Positions 1 to 8,555 are shown, counted from the first letter of the stretch. The stretch: 64,000 nucleotides of DNA from JAPPLB01 sp965206655 (GCA_965206655.1 CBDBKC010000036.1:186001-250000), one strand, 5' to 3'. The notes: generated by a model from the letters alone, not told the origin. Numbers and translations: made by a program.

Positions 1-2
1 GC

Positions 3-194
3 CCTGAACTGGACGATCCCCACACTATCCTCGCGCCCAACCAGAAGGACTCCGTCCGCAAACTTCTTCAACGGGCTCGTCGAAGGACGCATCTACTGAT
101 CCTCGACACTGGCTGGCCGGAACATGAGTACGGTCAGTCGTTAAGTGAACTAGAGGCCATATTGACCGACGTGAGGTCCCGGCGGCAAGATTGA
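3..194 (+). pseudogene. N-terminal fragment of S8 (subtilase-like) peptidase, incomplete at window edge
   Basis: An open frame enters from the left edge and stops at TGA 192-194. Its translation contains LLILDTGWPEHEYG, which looks like the catalytic Asp segment (DTG) of subtilisin-like S8 peptidases. The next frame downstream (232-1107) carries a plausible His segment and a clear GTSFAAP Ser segment. The catalytic triad therefore seems split by one frameshift around 185-195: skipping one base near the TGA joins the two frames smoothly. The frameshift is inference; a sequencing error would look the same. Confidence 0.55.
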
Positions 195-231
195 CTCACG
201 CGCAGTTAAGTTCAAGCGAACAACACCCTTC

Positions 232-1107
232 GTGCCTTCGGATCATCCACATTGTGAGATGATTTTCAGTGCCCTCGAAGAACTGAATCAGCTTGATGTC
301 AGACGTCACATCTTTCCTCTCTACATACCCCTAACCCTACAACAGGGTGCCAAGCCCGTTCTTGAAAAGCTCCTGGAGACCCACTTCATTGCGGAGAAAG
401 TACCTCGGCGAAGCTTCGGGCGCGACCCTCCCCTTGACAAAACGCGGAAGGATGCCAGAAAGAAGACGGCAGAAGTGCTCAAGAGGCTTCCGCGTTCAGC
501 CAAAGCGCGGCCGCTCGTGACCGACAAATCACTTTTGGATGCTGTGCTGACCGTAGCCACACTCTATGCCGAGGCTCACGGCACCCGCTTTTTTCTCAAC
601 GAGTCCTGGACTCTACAGGATAGCAACGTCATAGTAAGGATGCCCTCACGACCAAACTACGGAATGATCCTCGCGGCGGTCGGAAACGCTCCAAACGAGG
701 CCCTGCGGACGAACGTGCATCTGAAACAGTGGGATTTCGCGCAGCAAAGTTCAGGTGATAGCGTCGTGGCAATCATGAATATGGATGATGCAGGTAACCT
801 CATCTGCTGTTCGAACGAAACGCTTGACGATGATGGAATTAACGCGGTGGGATTCGACGGGCGCCTAGCCGAATCAGACGTATCGTGCGGGCCCGGTGCC
901 ACTTGCGGGACCAGCTTCGCGGCACCCCGTGTGGGTTGGTTGCTTGCGCTCAACGAATCGGTCAAGTCTAAGCAGGTAACCCCTCACCTTTGGAGCATGC
1001 GAATTAAAAGCATGCTTAAGACGAGCAGAGGAACCGTTCAGGGAATCGGGAAATTCCGGATCTCGGTCAATAGCTTATTGCAAGACATGGAGGCAAATAG
1101 CAGATGA
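232..1107 (+). CDS. S8 subtilase-like peptidase, C-terminal part (frameshifted)
   Basis: This 291-residue product starts at GTG 232. It contains GTSFAAPRVGW near residue 230, matching the catalytic Ser motif (GTSxAAP) of S8 peptidases. An SDHPHCEMI segment near the N-terminus is the best candidate for the catalytic His region. The Asp motif lies in the preceding frame (3-194), so the intact gene probably began outside the window and is now broken or misread. The stop overlaps the next start (ATGA at 1104-1107), so the lipoprotein downstream is probably translationally coupled. Base composition is more AT-rich than in the housekeeping genes. Confident on family, uncertain whether functional. 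Confidence 0.6.
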   Translation: MPSDHPHCEMIFSALEELNQLDVRRHIFPLYIPLTLQQGAKPVLEKLLETHFIAEKVPRRSFGRDPPLDKTRKDARKKTAEVLKRLPRSAKARPLVTDKSLLDAVLTVATLYAEAHGTRFFLNESWTLQDSNVIVRMPSRPNYGMILAAVGNAPNEALRTNVHLKQWDFAQQSSGDSVVAIMNMDDAGNLICCSNETLDDDGINAVGFDGRLAESDVSCGPGATCGTSFAAPRVGWLLALNESVKSKQVTPHLWSMRIKSMLKTSRGTVQGIGKFRISVNSLLQDMEANSR

Positions 1108-1955
1108 AACCAGAAAAGAATACGAGTACTACGACTCGAAGGAGAGAAATTCAGATATTGCTAATGGTTGTACTCGCCCTGTCCATGACAGGCTGTGAGA
1201 AGACGGCGAGGGCTATCTGGAAGGACATACTAGCGCCGTGTTCGGAAAGCGACTTGATCGGCAAGGATGTTGTCTATTTCGGCCCGTCCAATACCCTTGG
1301 GGTCGGTTCAGTCTGGAGGAAACGAGCGGATGGAGGATACGCGCTTCGATGGAAATTAGCCGGGACCGGGTTCGTCGAACCAGGTGGAGAATTTGTCTGT
1401 AGTGGTAAAGCAAAGAAAACTACGAAGATCAAGCCAAGCGTCGTGCTAGGGGCTCTCATTGCTCCCGTTACTGGTAGTATCTCCGCCGAATTCGATCGTG
1501 CAAGGGACGTGACCGTATCGGTCGAATCGGCTCGCTGGGAGCAAATCGTCGAAGGGCCTTTCGAGGCGAAGATTCGAGAGGGTGGATTCGAGGCGGGCGT
1601 AATTAACGATTTGAAAGAGTCGGGACGATATGTTTTAACCCGCGGCTTGGTAGTCAAGGGCCTCAAAGCACAACTTACGTTCGACTCATCAAGCGGCTTG
1701 GATGTAAAGGGCAAGCTGCCGGCCGGTGATATTGCCCCGGGAAGCGAGAACAACCCGTTTGAGTTCGGTATTGAGGCAAACTGGACGGGCAACACGACTC
1801 TTAGTTTGGTGGCCAAGACGGACGTGTATATCGCAGGACAGTTGAGCGAGTTTCGGGCCGGTGGTCTCGCGGGACCCGGAGATCTGATAGGACCACCGGA
1901 GCGAGGTGTTGGAGAAAAAAGTGTGCCGTCGCCTTCCTTCGAGGAGGCTCGTTGA
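1104..1955 (+). CDS. hypothetical lipoprotein coupled to the S8 peptidase
   Basis: A 283-residue protein of unrecognised family. The N-terminus is basic, followed by a hydrophobic stretch (QILLMVVLALSMTGC) ending in a lipobox-like MTGC, so it is probably lipidated at Cys30 and anchored in the envelope. The rest is soluble, beta-prone and rich in Gly, Val and Thr, with no motif I know. The ATG overlaps the upstream TGA, so it is likely co-translated with the peptidase and could be its substrate, inhibitor or partner; that role is a guess from position only. Confidence 0.6.
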   Translation: MKPEKNTSTTTRRREIQILLMVVLALSMTGCEKTARAIWKDILAPCSESDLIGKDVVYFGPSNTLGVGSVWRKRADGGYALRWKLAGTGFVEPGGEFVCSGKAKKTTKIKPSVVLGALIAPVTGSISAEFDRARDVTVSVESARWEQIVEGPFEAKIREGGFEAGVINDLKESGRYVLTRGLVVKGLKAQLTFDSSSGLDVKGKLPAGDIAPGSENNPFEFGIEANWTGNTTLSLVAKTDVYIAGQLSEFRAGGLAGPGDLIGPPERGVGEKSVPSPSFEEAR

Positions 1956-2489
1956 TAGTGCTTGGCGAGGGCGCCGCAGCCCTCGCCAAGCAACCAGAGG
2001 CTCATAACGGCTATCTGGACCCTTGAGGGACAGGCTTTTGAGGACGTTGAGGGGCAGAGCGAAAGCGCCGGGATAAACCGGCGGGAAGTCGGGGATGAAA
2101 GAGCCCCACAGGAAAGGAGTAGCGAACCATCCTGACCTCGAGTCATGCGCCGGCGCTGGCGACATCGCGGGTGAAGCGTTGACAGAGGCACGGGCTTTTG
2201 AGGGGCCGAGCCCGATAGCGGCCCATTTCCCAGAGGCAATCCCGACCAAGTAGCCGCACGGACGGCGCAAACACTTCTCCTCCGCCGGCCCGCTCCCAAA
2301 CACATCCGCCCAGCGATCGTGGCTGGCCACCTGCCGGCACAGATCCAAGTCGAGCACGCCCCGGCCACCCCCGTCTTCGCCCTGCGCTCGCGCACTCGAC
2401 CGCGGCTAAGAGCTCTTGAGTACTACCAATGAAGCAGCCCAACAGGAACCTTACCTAAACCGGCTGGAGCCACCAACCGCTGCAGGGTC
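1956..2489. other. non-coding stretch with no recognised gene
   Basis: No open frame here resembles a known protein. The long reverse frames across it are GC-rich shadows. The motif ggcttttgagg recurs at about 2033 and 2187 and again near 3626, suggesting decayed repeats. Confidence 0.4.
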
Positions 2490-2663
2490 GCGGCGCCCAA
2501 CCCCACAAAACCCTTGACACCGCCTGTATCCTAAGGGCGCAACGCGCCGCAACGCGCGCAAAGCATCCCGACAACACCAATCCCCCAACGGTCAAGGCTC
2601 CCCAAAACCGAGCCGTGACCGTAAGGGAGCGGTCCGTCACCAGTACACCGAACCAAGAAAAAA

Positions 2664-2740
2664 GGGGACTGTACCAAGCGCCGCCCGCAAGCCGTTCAAA
2701 GCTCGCTGCCTATGCAAGCGGCGCGCCGCGGACTGTCCCC
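2664..2740. repeat. GGGGAC...GTCCCC hairpin repeat, copy A
   Basis: The arms are ggggactgtaccaagcgccg and the complement of cggcgcgccgcggactgtcccc, flanked by an A-run on the left and a T-run on the right. Close relatives lie at 54412-54487, 54525-54591 (half), 54880-54983 and 51514-51585 (diverged). The shape suits a large bidirectional terminator or a MITE-like repeat. Confidence 0.65.
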
Positions 2741-2806
2741 CTTTTTTCGTCACTAAACCCCGGGCCTAGCGTCCGGCATTTCAAAAACCAAAAGGAGCAA
2801 TCAAAC

Positions 2807-3499
2807 ATGACTACCGAAAAGCAAAACCAATCCAATCAACAAAACGCAAAACACTCAACCGGTCCGCGCACCGACGAAGGCAAACAACGGTCCTCCCAAA
2901 ATGCCCTCAAGCACGGACTCCTAGCAAAGAAATCCGTCATCCCCGGCGAAGATCCCGCCGAATTCGAAGCGCATCTCACCCGCTTCCAAGACACCTTCAA
3001 CCCTTCGAACGCTTTCGAAACCGGCCTCGTTCGCCAAATGGCCGACGCCGACTGGCGGCTCCTCCGCATCAACCATCTCGAAGCCGCCTTCATCACCTCG
3101 GCCGTTGACGATGCGCTCGCTTGCTTCAAAATCGTCCATCCCGACGACCCCGAACCCAGCGAAACCAAACTTCTCGGCGACATCATGCAAACCCGCACCG
3201 CCGACCTAACCCGCTTCTCGCGCTACCATGCCGACCACAGCCGCCGCTACAACAGCGCCTTCCGGCAACTGATCGAGATGCGCGAACTCGACAACCGCGA
3301 CCGCCGCCGCAATCGAGAAGCCGTCGAAGCCGCCAATCAGCCCGGCCCCAACGACCGCCACGGGACATCGCAACCCCCCAACCGGCCTCCGTGGCGGGAA
3401 GAGGAAATTACGAAACCAAGCCGGATCGGCATAACTTCCGATAGATCAACAACTTCCGATCCACCCGGCCACCAACCCTCCGACGAATCCACCGCCTGA
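2807..3499 (+). CDS. KHGL-family conserved hypothetical protein (copy A)
   Basis: A 230-residue hydrophilic protein beginning after a good ribosome binding site (aaaggag, 11 bases upstream). The N-terminus reads NQQNAKHSTGPRTDEGKQRSS and then QNALKHGLLAKK, a signature I associate with a multicopy family in acidobacterial genomes. The centre is helical and charged (ADADWRLLRINHLEAAF). The C-terminal 60 residues are low complexity (Arg, Pro, Ser) and probably disordered. A paralogue lies inverted at 53652-54335, about 75% similar by eye and strongest in the N-terminal half. No catalytic motif is visible and the function is unknown. Its hairpin flanks suggest a selfish or regulatory unit. Confidence 0.75.
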   Translation: MTTEKQNQSNQQNAKHSTGPRTDEGKQRSSQNALKHGLLAKKSVIPGEDPAEFEAHLTRFQDTFNPSNAFETGLVRQMADADWRLLRINHLEAAFITSAVDDALACFKIVHPDDPEPSETKLLGDIMQTRTADLTRFSRYHADHSRRYNSAFRQLIEMRELDNRDRRRNREAVEAANQPGPNDRHGTSQPPNRPPWREEEITKPSRIGITSDRSTTSDPPGHQPSDESTA

Positions 3500-3700
3500 C
3501 CCTCGTCGGATCACCGGCACCCGGCCCCAGGAGGCAAAACGAAGAGCCAACAACCCAACAAACCACCACCAACCGCAACATCAGCTCCAACCGCGCACCC
3601 CACCTGCGCCTACGAGGCTTCGATAAGGCTTTTGAGGGACAAGGGAGGGACGGGACAAGGGAGGGACAGAGCCCGCATACCTGCTCGCTGTGGCGGGATC

Positions 3701-3718
3701 TGTACCTCATGCGGTACA
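3701..3718. promoter_or_regulatory. palindromic operator at the higBA promoter
   Basis: A perfect inverted repeat TGTACC-N6-GGTACA ends one base before the candidate higB ATG (3719). TACAAT (3714-3719) overlaps it and could be the -10 box. Such TGTAC palindromes are typical autoregulatory sites for type II antitoxins; binding by the HigA-like protein is inferred. Confidence 0.55.
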
Positions 3719-4097
3719 ATGCACATTGTAAGATACATAGTGGCCGGAAACCCGAAGCCCCCGAAAATCCCGCTGGTTTTCTATCGTACGGCAGCGGGTA
3801 GCGAGCCTGTACGAGAGTGGCTGAAAGATCTCGAGCAGGCCGAACGCCAGACGATAGGGAGGGACCTGCTGAGGGCGCAATGGCGTTGGCCGATGGGTAT
3901 GCCGTTGATGCCGCCCAATGGGAAATGGTCTCTGGGAAATCCGGACGGACCTGCAGACGAAACGAACGGCACGTGTGCTGATCTGCCTGTACCGCGAGCA
4001 CCTCGTGGCGCTGCACGGCTTCATCAAGAAGACGCGGGCAACGCCCGAAGGGGATCTGGCTACGGCGCGCGCGCGTCAGAAGGAGGTGGAACGATGA
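3719..4097 (+). pseudogene. higB: HigB/RelE-type toxin (phage Gp49-like), frameshifted
   Basis: The first part reads IPLVFYRTAAGSEPVREWL then a DLLRAQWRWPMGMPL region, as in HigB/RelE-type (Gp49-like) toxins. After about 3910 the family continues in another frame (PMGNGLWEIRTDL, then RVLICLYREHLVALHGFIKK), ending at TGA 4095-4097. A small indel near 3905-3920 thus splits the toxin, so as written it should be inactive. The true start could be ATG 3719 or GTG 3740; the latter is attractive because the -10-like box overlaps the ATG. The restored reading frame overlaps the antitoxin start by ATGA, the normal layout for this operon. Confidence 0.65.
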
Positions 4098-4372
4098 GCA
4101 AGAAGCAGATGGGATCAAGCATCGATGACTTCCTCAAGGAGGAGGGCATCTTCGAAGAAGCACAGGCGCAAGCGGTCAAGGAAGTCGTCGCCTGGCAACT
4201 TGCCGAAGCGATGAAGGAGAAGAAGATCTCGAAGAGAAAGATGGCGCTGCTGTTGAAAACCAGCCGCACCCAGGTGGACCGGCTGCTCAACCCAAAGAAC
4301 GACATCACACTCTCCAGCCTGCAACGGGCGGCAGCCATGGTCGGACGTCGCGTGAACATCGAACTGGTGTAG
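4094..4372 (+). CDS. higA: HigA-like XRE-type antitoxin
   Basis: A 92-residue protein whose C-terminal half (KKISKRKMALLLKTSRTQVDR, then LLNPKNDITLSSLQRAAAMVGR) is a helix-turn-helix of the XRE/HigA kind. The N-terminal half is helical and acidic and would contact the toxin. The start overlaps the restored toxin stop (ATGA), with aggaggtgga as ribosome binding site. It looks intact although its toxin is frameshifted, so it may survive as an orphan repressor acting on the palindrome at 3701-3718. Family confidence is good; the partner is inferred from order. Confidence 0.75.
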   Translation: MSKKQMGSSIDDFLKEEGIFEEAQAQAVKEVVAWQLAEAMKEKKISKRKMALLLKTSRTQVDRLLNPKNDITLSSLQRAAAMVGRRVNIELV

Positions 4373-4472
4373 TCCCGCCCTTGCGGCCCAACCTTGGCTC
4401 GGCTATTCTGTCCGTGGCGGAATGCTGGAACGGACGCCTGCCGGCGAACACGCATCCGATCGAGAATTGCTG

Positions 4473-5534
4473 ATGAGAAGACTTGTCTTACTAGCTCTGT
4501 TAGCCGCTTCGACTCTGTTCGCGCAGACGAAGAAGGTCGTGGTGATGGGGATGTCGGAGGGCTTGGTGTCTGAGCTACGAAGCGCCGCACCGGCCGGCGT
4601 CGACATCGTGCATATCGCGGATCCCAGAACCAGTGCGGATGTGGTCGCGGTTGTCGCCGACTCTCCCGAGGATATGGCCCGGCGGCAGGCTCTTCTGCAG
4701 GAAGTCGCCGACGCGGATGCGATCATCGGTGCTCCCTCCCGAGAGGTGATCAACGCCGCCAGGCAGCTCAAGTGGCTGCAAATCACGAGTGCCGGCGTAA
4801 AGCCCTATCTGGTCCCGGAAATCGTCAACAGCGACATTGTGATGACGAACGCCAAAACGCTTTCCGCGCCCGCTATCGCGGACCACGGCTTCGGCATGCT
4901 GTTGGCGCTGACCCGCAAGCTCAACCACTTCATCGCCGTCCGGCCTGCCGAGCAGTGGGTGCGGAGGAACTGGGAGTTGCAGGAGCTGGAAGGGAAGACC
5001 GCCGTCGTGGTCGGCACCGGAGGCATCGGGTCACAGGTGGCACGGCGCGCGAAGGCCTTCGGGATGACGGTGATCGGCGTCGATCCGAAAGAGTTCCCGC
5101 CGCGGCTGAGTTTTGACCGTATGGTTTACCCGGATCGGCTGGATCAGGTCGTTCCGGAGGCTGATGTTGTTTTCCTCTGCGTCCCTCACACTAAGGAGAG
5201 TGAGAAGATGTATGGCCCGAGCCAGTTCGAGCGCATGAAGCGGGGCAGCTACTTCATAGCGCTTTCACGCGGAAAGGTCTACGATCTTGGCGCGCTCGTC
5301 AAAGCCCTCGATAGCCAACATCTGGCCGGAGCCGGCGTCGACGTCACCGACCCCGAGCCGCTTCCCAAAGGGCACGCGTTGTGGAAGTTCGAGAACGTGG
5401 TCATCACGCCGCACGTCGCCACCCAGGGCGAGGGCGGCACGCCGCGCCGGATCAAGCTTTACAAAGAGAACATCGCCCGCTTCGCCGCCGGCGAGCAACT
5501 GCGCAACGTCGTCGATAAGCAGAAGGGGTATTGA
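4473..5534 (+). CDS. exported D-2-hydroxyacid dehydrogenase
   Basis: A 353-residue member of the D-isomer-specific 2-hydroxyacid dehydrogenase family, which reduces 2-keto acids with NAD(P)H. The nucleotide-binding fold shows GTGGIGSQVARRAKAFGM. The active-site Arg lies in LSRGKVYD, the Glu in DVTDPEPLP and the His in ITPHVAT, so it looks catalytically complete. Oddly it begins with a Sec-like signal (MRRLVLLALLAASTLFAQ), implying a periplasmic enzyme although NAD-dependent dehydrogenases are normally cytoplasmic. The start at 4473 was chosen because it places this signal at the N-terminus; an in-frame ATG at 4422 exists. An exported chorismate mutase follows at 5635. Confidence 0.8.
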   Translation: MRRLVLLALLAASTLFAQTKKVVVMGMSEGLVSELRSAAPAGVDIVHIADPRTSADVVAVVADSPEDMARRQALLQEVADADAIIGAPSREVINAARQLKWLQITSAGVKPYLVPEIVNSDIVMTNAKTLSAPAIADHGFGMLLALTRKLNHFIAVRPAEQWVRRNWELQELEGKTAVVVGTGGIGSQVARRAKAFGMTVIGVDPKEFPPRLSFDRMVYPDRLDQVVPEADVVFLCVPHTKESEKMYGPSQFERMKRGSYFIALSRGKVYDLGALVKALDSQHLAGAGVDVTDPEPLPKGHALWKFENVVITPHVATQGEGGTPRRIKLYKENIARFAAGEQLRNVVDKQKGY

Positions 5535-5634
5535 GCGGCGTATCAGCGAATAGGCCGCATCACCCACAAAACCGTCGGATGTGTTGCAAAATGAGGGGGG
5601 ATCGTGCGCACAACACCATCCACCTCAATCACTC

Positions 5635-6048
5635 ATGACTCTCTTACGAATTCTGGCATCCGCCGGCGTCCTCCTGGCCCTGACCGCCGGCCTCCCACGC
5701 GCACAGACGCAGACGAGCGCCCCCAACGCATCCATTGGCATCCACGATCCCGGTGAACGAGTCCAAACCTCAGGCACTCCCGCCGAGGGTATCGCCTACT
5801 GGCGAACTCGCATCGACGCCGCCGACCGACGGATCATCAAACTCCTGAATGAGCGTGCAACTCACGTCTCGCGGCTCATCCCCCTCAAGGCGCAGGCCAA
5901 CCAAACCGTTCGCGACCCGGCCCGCGAGCGAGTCGTTCTCGATAAACTCAAGTCCCTCAACGCAGGGCCTCTGCCCGATGAATCCATCGTCCGTATCTAC
6001 GAAGCCGTCATGGCCGAAATGCGGATGCTGCAAGAGAAGGCACGCTAA
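5635..6048 (+). CDS. exported AroQ-type chorismate mutase
   Basis: A 137-residue protein: signal peptide (MTLLRILASAGVLLALTAGL ending near PRAQ), a short linker, then an AroQ helical domain. Visible family features are the first-helix Arg (YWRTRIDAADRRIIKLLNER), the second-helix region (VRDPARERVVLDKL) and a last helix with Glu and Met (IVRIYEAVMAEMRML). The reaction is chorismate to prephenate. Secreted or periplasmic forms (*AroQ) are known, but their role outside the cell is unclear. The start at 5635 puts the signal first; upstream in-frame codons are unlikely to be translated. The PPOX gene begins two bases after the stop, suggesting one transcript. Confidence 0.8.
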   Translation: MTLLRILASAGVLLALTAGLPRAQTQTSAPNASIGIHDPGERVQTSGTPAEGIAYWRTRIDAADRRIIKLLNERATHVSRLIPLKAQANQTVRDPARERVVLDKLKSLNAGPLPDESIVRIYEAVMAEMRMLQEKAR

Positions 6049-6049
6049 C

Positions 6050-6664
6050 ATGCCGGACCCGATCGCCAGCCAAGACGAACTTCGCGAACACTTCGGCGCG
6101 CCTCTTCCGCGAGCCCTCTACAAACAGATGGATCGGCTCGACAAGCACTGCCGCCACTTCATCTCGCTCTCGCCTTTTCTGATCCTCGCTTCATCAAGCG
6201 AGCGCGGGGCCGACGCGTCTCCCAAGGGCGACGCACCGGGCTTCGTCGCCGTGATCGACGACCACACCATCCTCATTCCGGACCGCCCCGGCAACAACCG
6301 CGTTGACTCGCTCACCAACGTAGTCGACAATCCCAGCGTCGGCTTGCTTTTCCTGGTTCCCGGCATCGGCGAAACGCTGCGCATCAACGGCCAAGCGCGC
6401 ATCACCACCGACGCGGCCTTGCTCGAACCACTCGCGGTACAAGGCAAGCCGCCGCGCACGGGCCTGATTGTCGAGATCAAAGAGGTCTACCTGCACTGCG
6501 CCAAGGCGCTGATCCGCTCGAAGCTATGGGAAGCCGAAACGAAGGTCGAGCGCAGTTGCTTCCCCACCTTCGGCCGGATCTTGGCCGACCAGACCTCGGA
6601 GATTGACGATGTCGAGGAGACCGACCGCGCTATCAACCAGGCGTATCGAGACCGACTCTACTAG
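6050..6664 (+). CDS. pyridoxamine 5'-phosphate oxidase-family flavoprotein
   Basis: A 204-residue cytoplasmic protein resembling the FMN-binding PPOX family, in particular the MSMEG_1061-type group. Supporting segments are HFISLSPFLILASSS, GFVAVIDDHTILIPDRPGNN (FMN phosphate region), NPSVGLLFLVPGIGETLRING and a C-terminal LHCAKALIRSKLW. The family reduces or binds small substrates with FMN; the substrate here cannot be told. ATG 6050 lies one base after the chorismate mutase stop. A long overlapping upstream frame (from 5849) is only extension through the neighbouring gene. Confidence 0.78.
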   Translation: MPDPIASQDELREHFGAPLPRALYKQMDRLDKHCRHFISLSPFLILASSSERGADASPKGDAPGFVAVIDDHTILIPDRPGNNRVDSLTNVVDNPSVGLLFLVPGIGETLRINGQARITTDAALLEPLAVQGKPPRTGLIVEIKEVYLHCAKALIRSKLWEAETKVERSCFPTFGRILADQTSEIDDVEETDRAINQAYRDRLY

Positions 6665-6762
6665 CGCGACCCCGCAGCCCTTTCGGACCGTCGGACTATC
6701 GAGCCGGCGTAGGGACAGTTCCAGTTGCGCAACTTTGTCTGGTATTAGATGGCGGACTTTCG

Positions 6763-8517
6763 TCACCACAAGACGACGAACGAGAGTACAACGCCGGCCG
6801 CGACCACCGCCACCGCCGACAAGACCGGCCACAGTTCACTCCGGGGGGCGACTTCCTCGGCCTGGATCCGGGTTACCTGAAGCTGTGACGAGCGGAGCCA
6901 GCCGCCGCTCTCCACGTGGAGCGCGGCTCCCGGCGGCTCCCAGCCGACGAAAAGCGACATCACCACCATAGTCCCCGCTGTAAGCAGCATGCTGAGGACG
7001 TAACTGCCGTAATTTTCCAACATCATTTGAGGAAGAACCGCCACGCCCCAACTCTCGGCAACCCAAGGGGCCAGCAGGCGTAGGCCGCCGTAGGTAACCC
7101 CCACGGCCAGGGCGACCGCGCCGCTACGGCGGTGGACTCGCGTAAAAATCCCCATCAGGTATAGGGTCAATATGGGAATCACAAACGCCCCGACCAGATC
7201 CACGTAGAACAGCAGCATCCCTCGCTCTTGCAGCAGGAACGGCACATACACGAAGGAGCCAAAGATGATCACGGGGGTCAACCATCGCCCTACGCGGAGG
7301 TAGTGGTGGTCGTCTCGATCCCGAACCATGAAACGGGCATAGACGTCACGGACCAGCAGCGACGAAAGGGTGGACCCGATCGAATCGAAGGTCGAGAAGA
7401 TCGCCGCCACGACCCCGGCTACGATCAGTCCCTTGAGCCCGACGGTCGTTAAATCGCGCACGAGCAGCGGGTAGATCGAATCACGTGCTTGTAGCGAAGC
7501 TTCGAGCGGCATGAGGCTTGGATCGGGGTACATCGCCCGGCCGATGATACCGATCATCAGATTCGTAAAAGTCGTCACCAGCAGGATCACACTGGCGACA
7601 ATCACCGACATCTTGAGGTCCCACTCGCTCTTTGATCCGAACATACGCATCGACTGGGTATGATTCACGATCGAATACGCGAGGCCCATGATCAGGAAGG
7701 CGATCGAGACAAGCCAGGCCGGCGTGCGCTTGACGATCACCCGTTGCTCCGAGTCATACACGCCCCCGAGCAGTAGGAGGCCTTCGATCTGCTCGGGAGA
7801 CTTCGACGCGACGGGAACCCGTTCAACGGTATCGCTGCCAACGTGCAGCATCTGTTCTGAAAGCCCGGGCTCGTGCGCGGCGAGCTTGGCCTCGAGCCCG
7901 CTCCAGCCTCCGATGCTGCTCCAGCCCAACCAGAACAGGACCAGTGACGCAATCAGCATGACGATGGTTTGTAGCGCGTCGGTGAGCGCCACGGACTTCA
8001 GACCGCCCAGCGCCGTGTAGATCGTCGCCAGGGCCGCGATCGCGATCACAGCCCACCAAGCGTTGGCTCCCCAATCACAAACAATCGCCAGCACCAAGTA
8101 AAGCGTGGTGGCGATGATCCCAAGGATCAAGGTCCGGTACTGCACCTGCACCAGCGCGCTGAGCACGCGCGCGGTCGGGCCGAATCGGGCTTCCAGGTAT
8201 TCGGCGTTTGTGTACATCCCGGCGCGGTACATCGGCAGGACGATAAAATGGGCTGCCAGCACCCACCCCGCGACTACGCCGACCCAATTGGTGACGAAGT
8301 AACTGACGCCTAGAAAGTAGACTCCGCCGGAGTCCGCTACGAGATCGCTCGAATCGATGGCGGTGGCGTAGAGTGACAGACCAACGATCCACCAGGGCAG
8401 ACTGCGTCCGGCGAGAAACCAGTCCGCGCTGGTCTTGGTATCCCTGCTGCGAAGAAGCCCGTAGACGATGATGGGGCCGTTGAGCGCGAGAACCAGGATC
8501 CAATCAAGCGGACTCAT
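6763..8517 (-). CDS. sodium:solute symporter (SSS family)
   Basis: A 584-residue integral membrane protein with about 13 hydrophobic segments. The N-terminus reads MSPLDWILVLALNGPIIVYG, followed by the SSS landmarks ADWFLAGRSLPWWIVGLSLY and the sodium-site region ATAIDSSDLVADSGG. Later comes AGVVAAIFSTFDSIGSTLSSLLVRDVY, the conserved TM8-like signature. The substrate is probably a sugar or organic acid but is not readable. It lies just downstream of, and in line with, the enolase-superfamily dehydratase (39-base gap), so the pair likely imports and dehydrates the same acid sugar. Confidence 0.82.
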   Translation of the reverse strand: MSPLDWILVLALNGPIIVYGLLRSRDTKTSADWFLAGRSLPWWIVGLSLYATAIDSSDLVADSGGVYFLGVSYFVTNWVGVVAGWVLAAHFIVLPMYRAGMYTNAEYLEARFGPTARVLSALVQVQYRTLILGIIATTLYLVLAIVCDWGANAWWAVIAIAALATIYTALGGLKSVALTDALQTIVMLIASLVLFWLGWSSIGGWSGLEAKLAAHEPGLSEQMLHVGSDTVERVPVASKSPEQIEGLLLLGGVYDSEQRVIVKRTPAWLVSIAFLIMGLAYSIVNHTQSMRMFGSKSEWDLKMSVIVASVILLVTTFTNLMIGIIGRAMYPDPSLMPLEASLQARDSIYPLLVRDLTTVGLKGLIVAGVVAAIFSTFDSIGSTLSSLLVRDVYARFMVRDRDDHHYLRVGRWLTPVIIFGSFVYVPFLLQERGMLLFYVDLVGAFVIPILTLYLMGIFTRVHRRSGAVALAVGVTYGGLRLLAPWVAESWGVAVLPQMMLENYGSYVLSMLLTAGTMVVMSLFVGWEPPGAALHVESGGWLRSSQLQVTRIQAEEVAPRSELWPVLSAVAVVAAGVVLSFVVLW

Positions 8518-8555
8518 GCAAACCTTTCAGGGGACGTTCCCACCGAGCCCGCGGC

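Larger units (their letters stand above)
2490..3602 (+). repeat. repeat unit A: KHGL-family gene with conserved flanks (inverted paralogue of unit B)
   Basis: The gene at 2807-3499 and about 300 bp upstream plus 100 bp downstream match the reverse strand of 53530-54765. Shared upstream landmarks include acccttgacaccgcctgta, an agcatcccgacaa stretch and a GGGGAC...GTCCCC hairpin. Shared downstream landmarks include cccaggaggcaaaa and aaccgcgcaccc. Because the similarity extends beyond the coding region, the whole block appears to have been copied as a unit. Ends are approximate. Confidence 0.6.

Noticed and set aside
1274..2395. 373-codon open frame on the minus strand
   Set aside because: It lies antisense to the lipoprotein gene, has low-complexity Arg/Ser/Pro composition and no family resemblance; typical shadow frame in GC-rich DNA.
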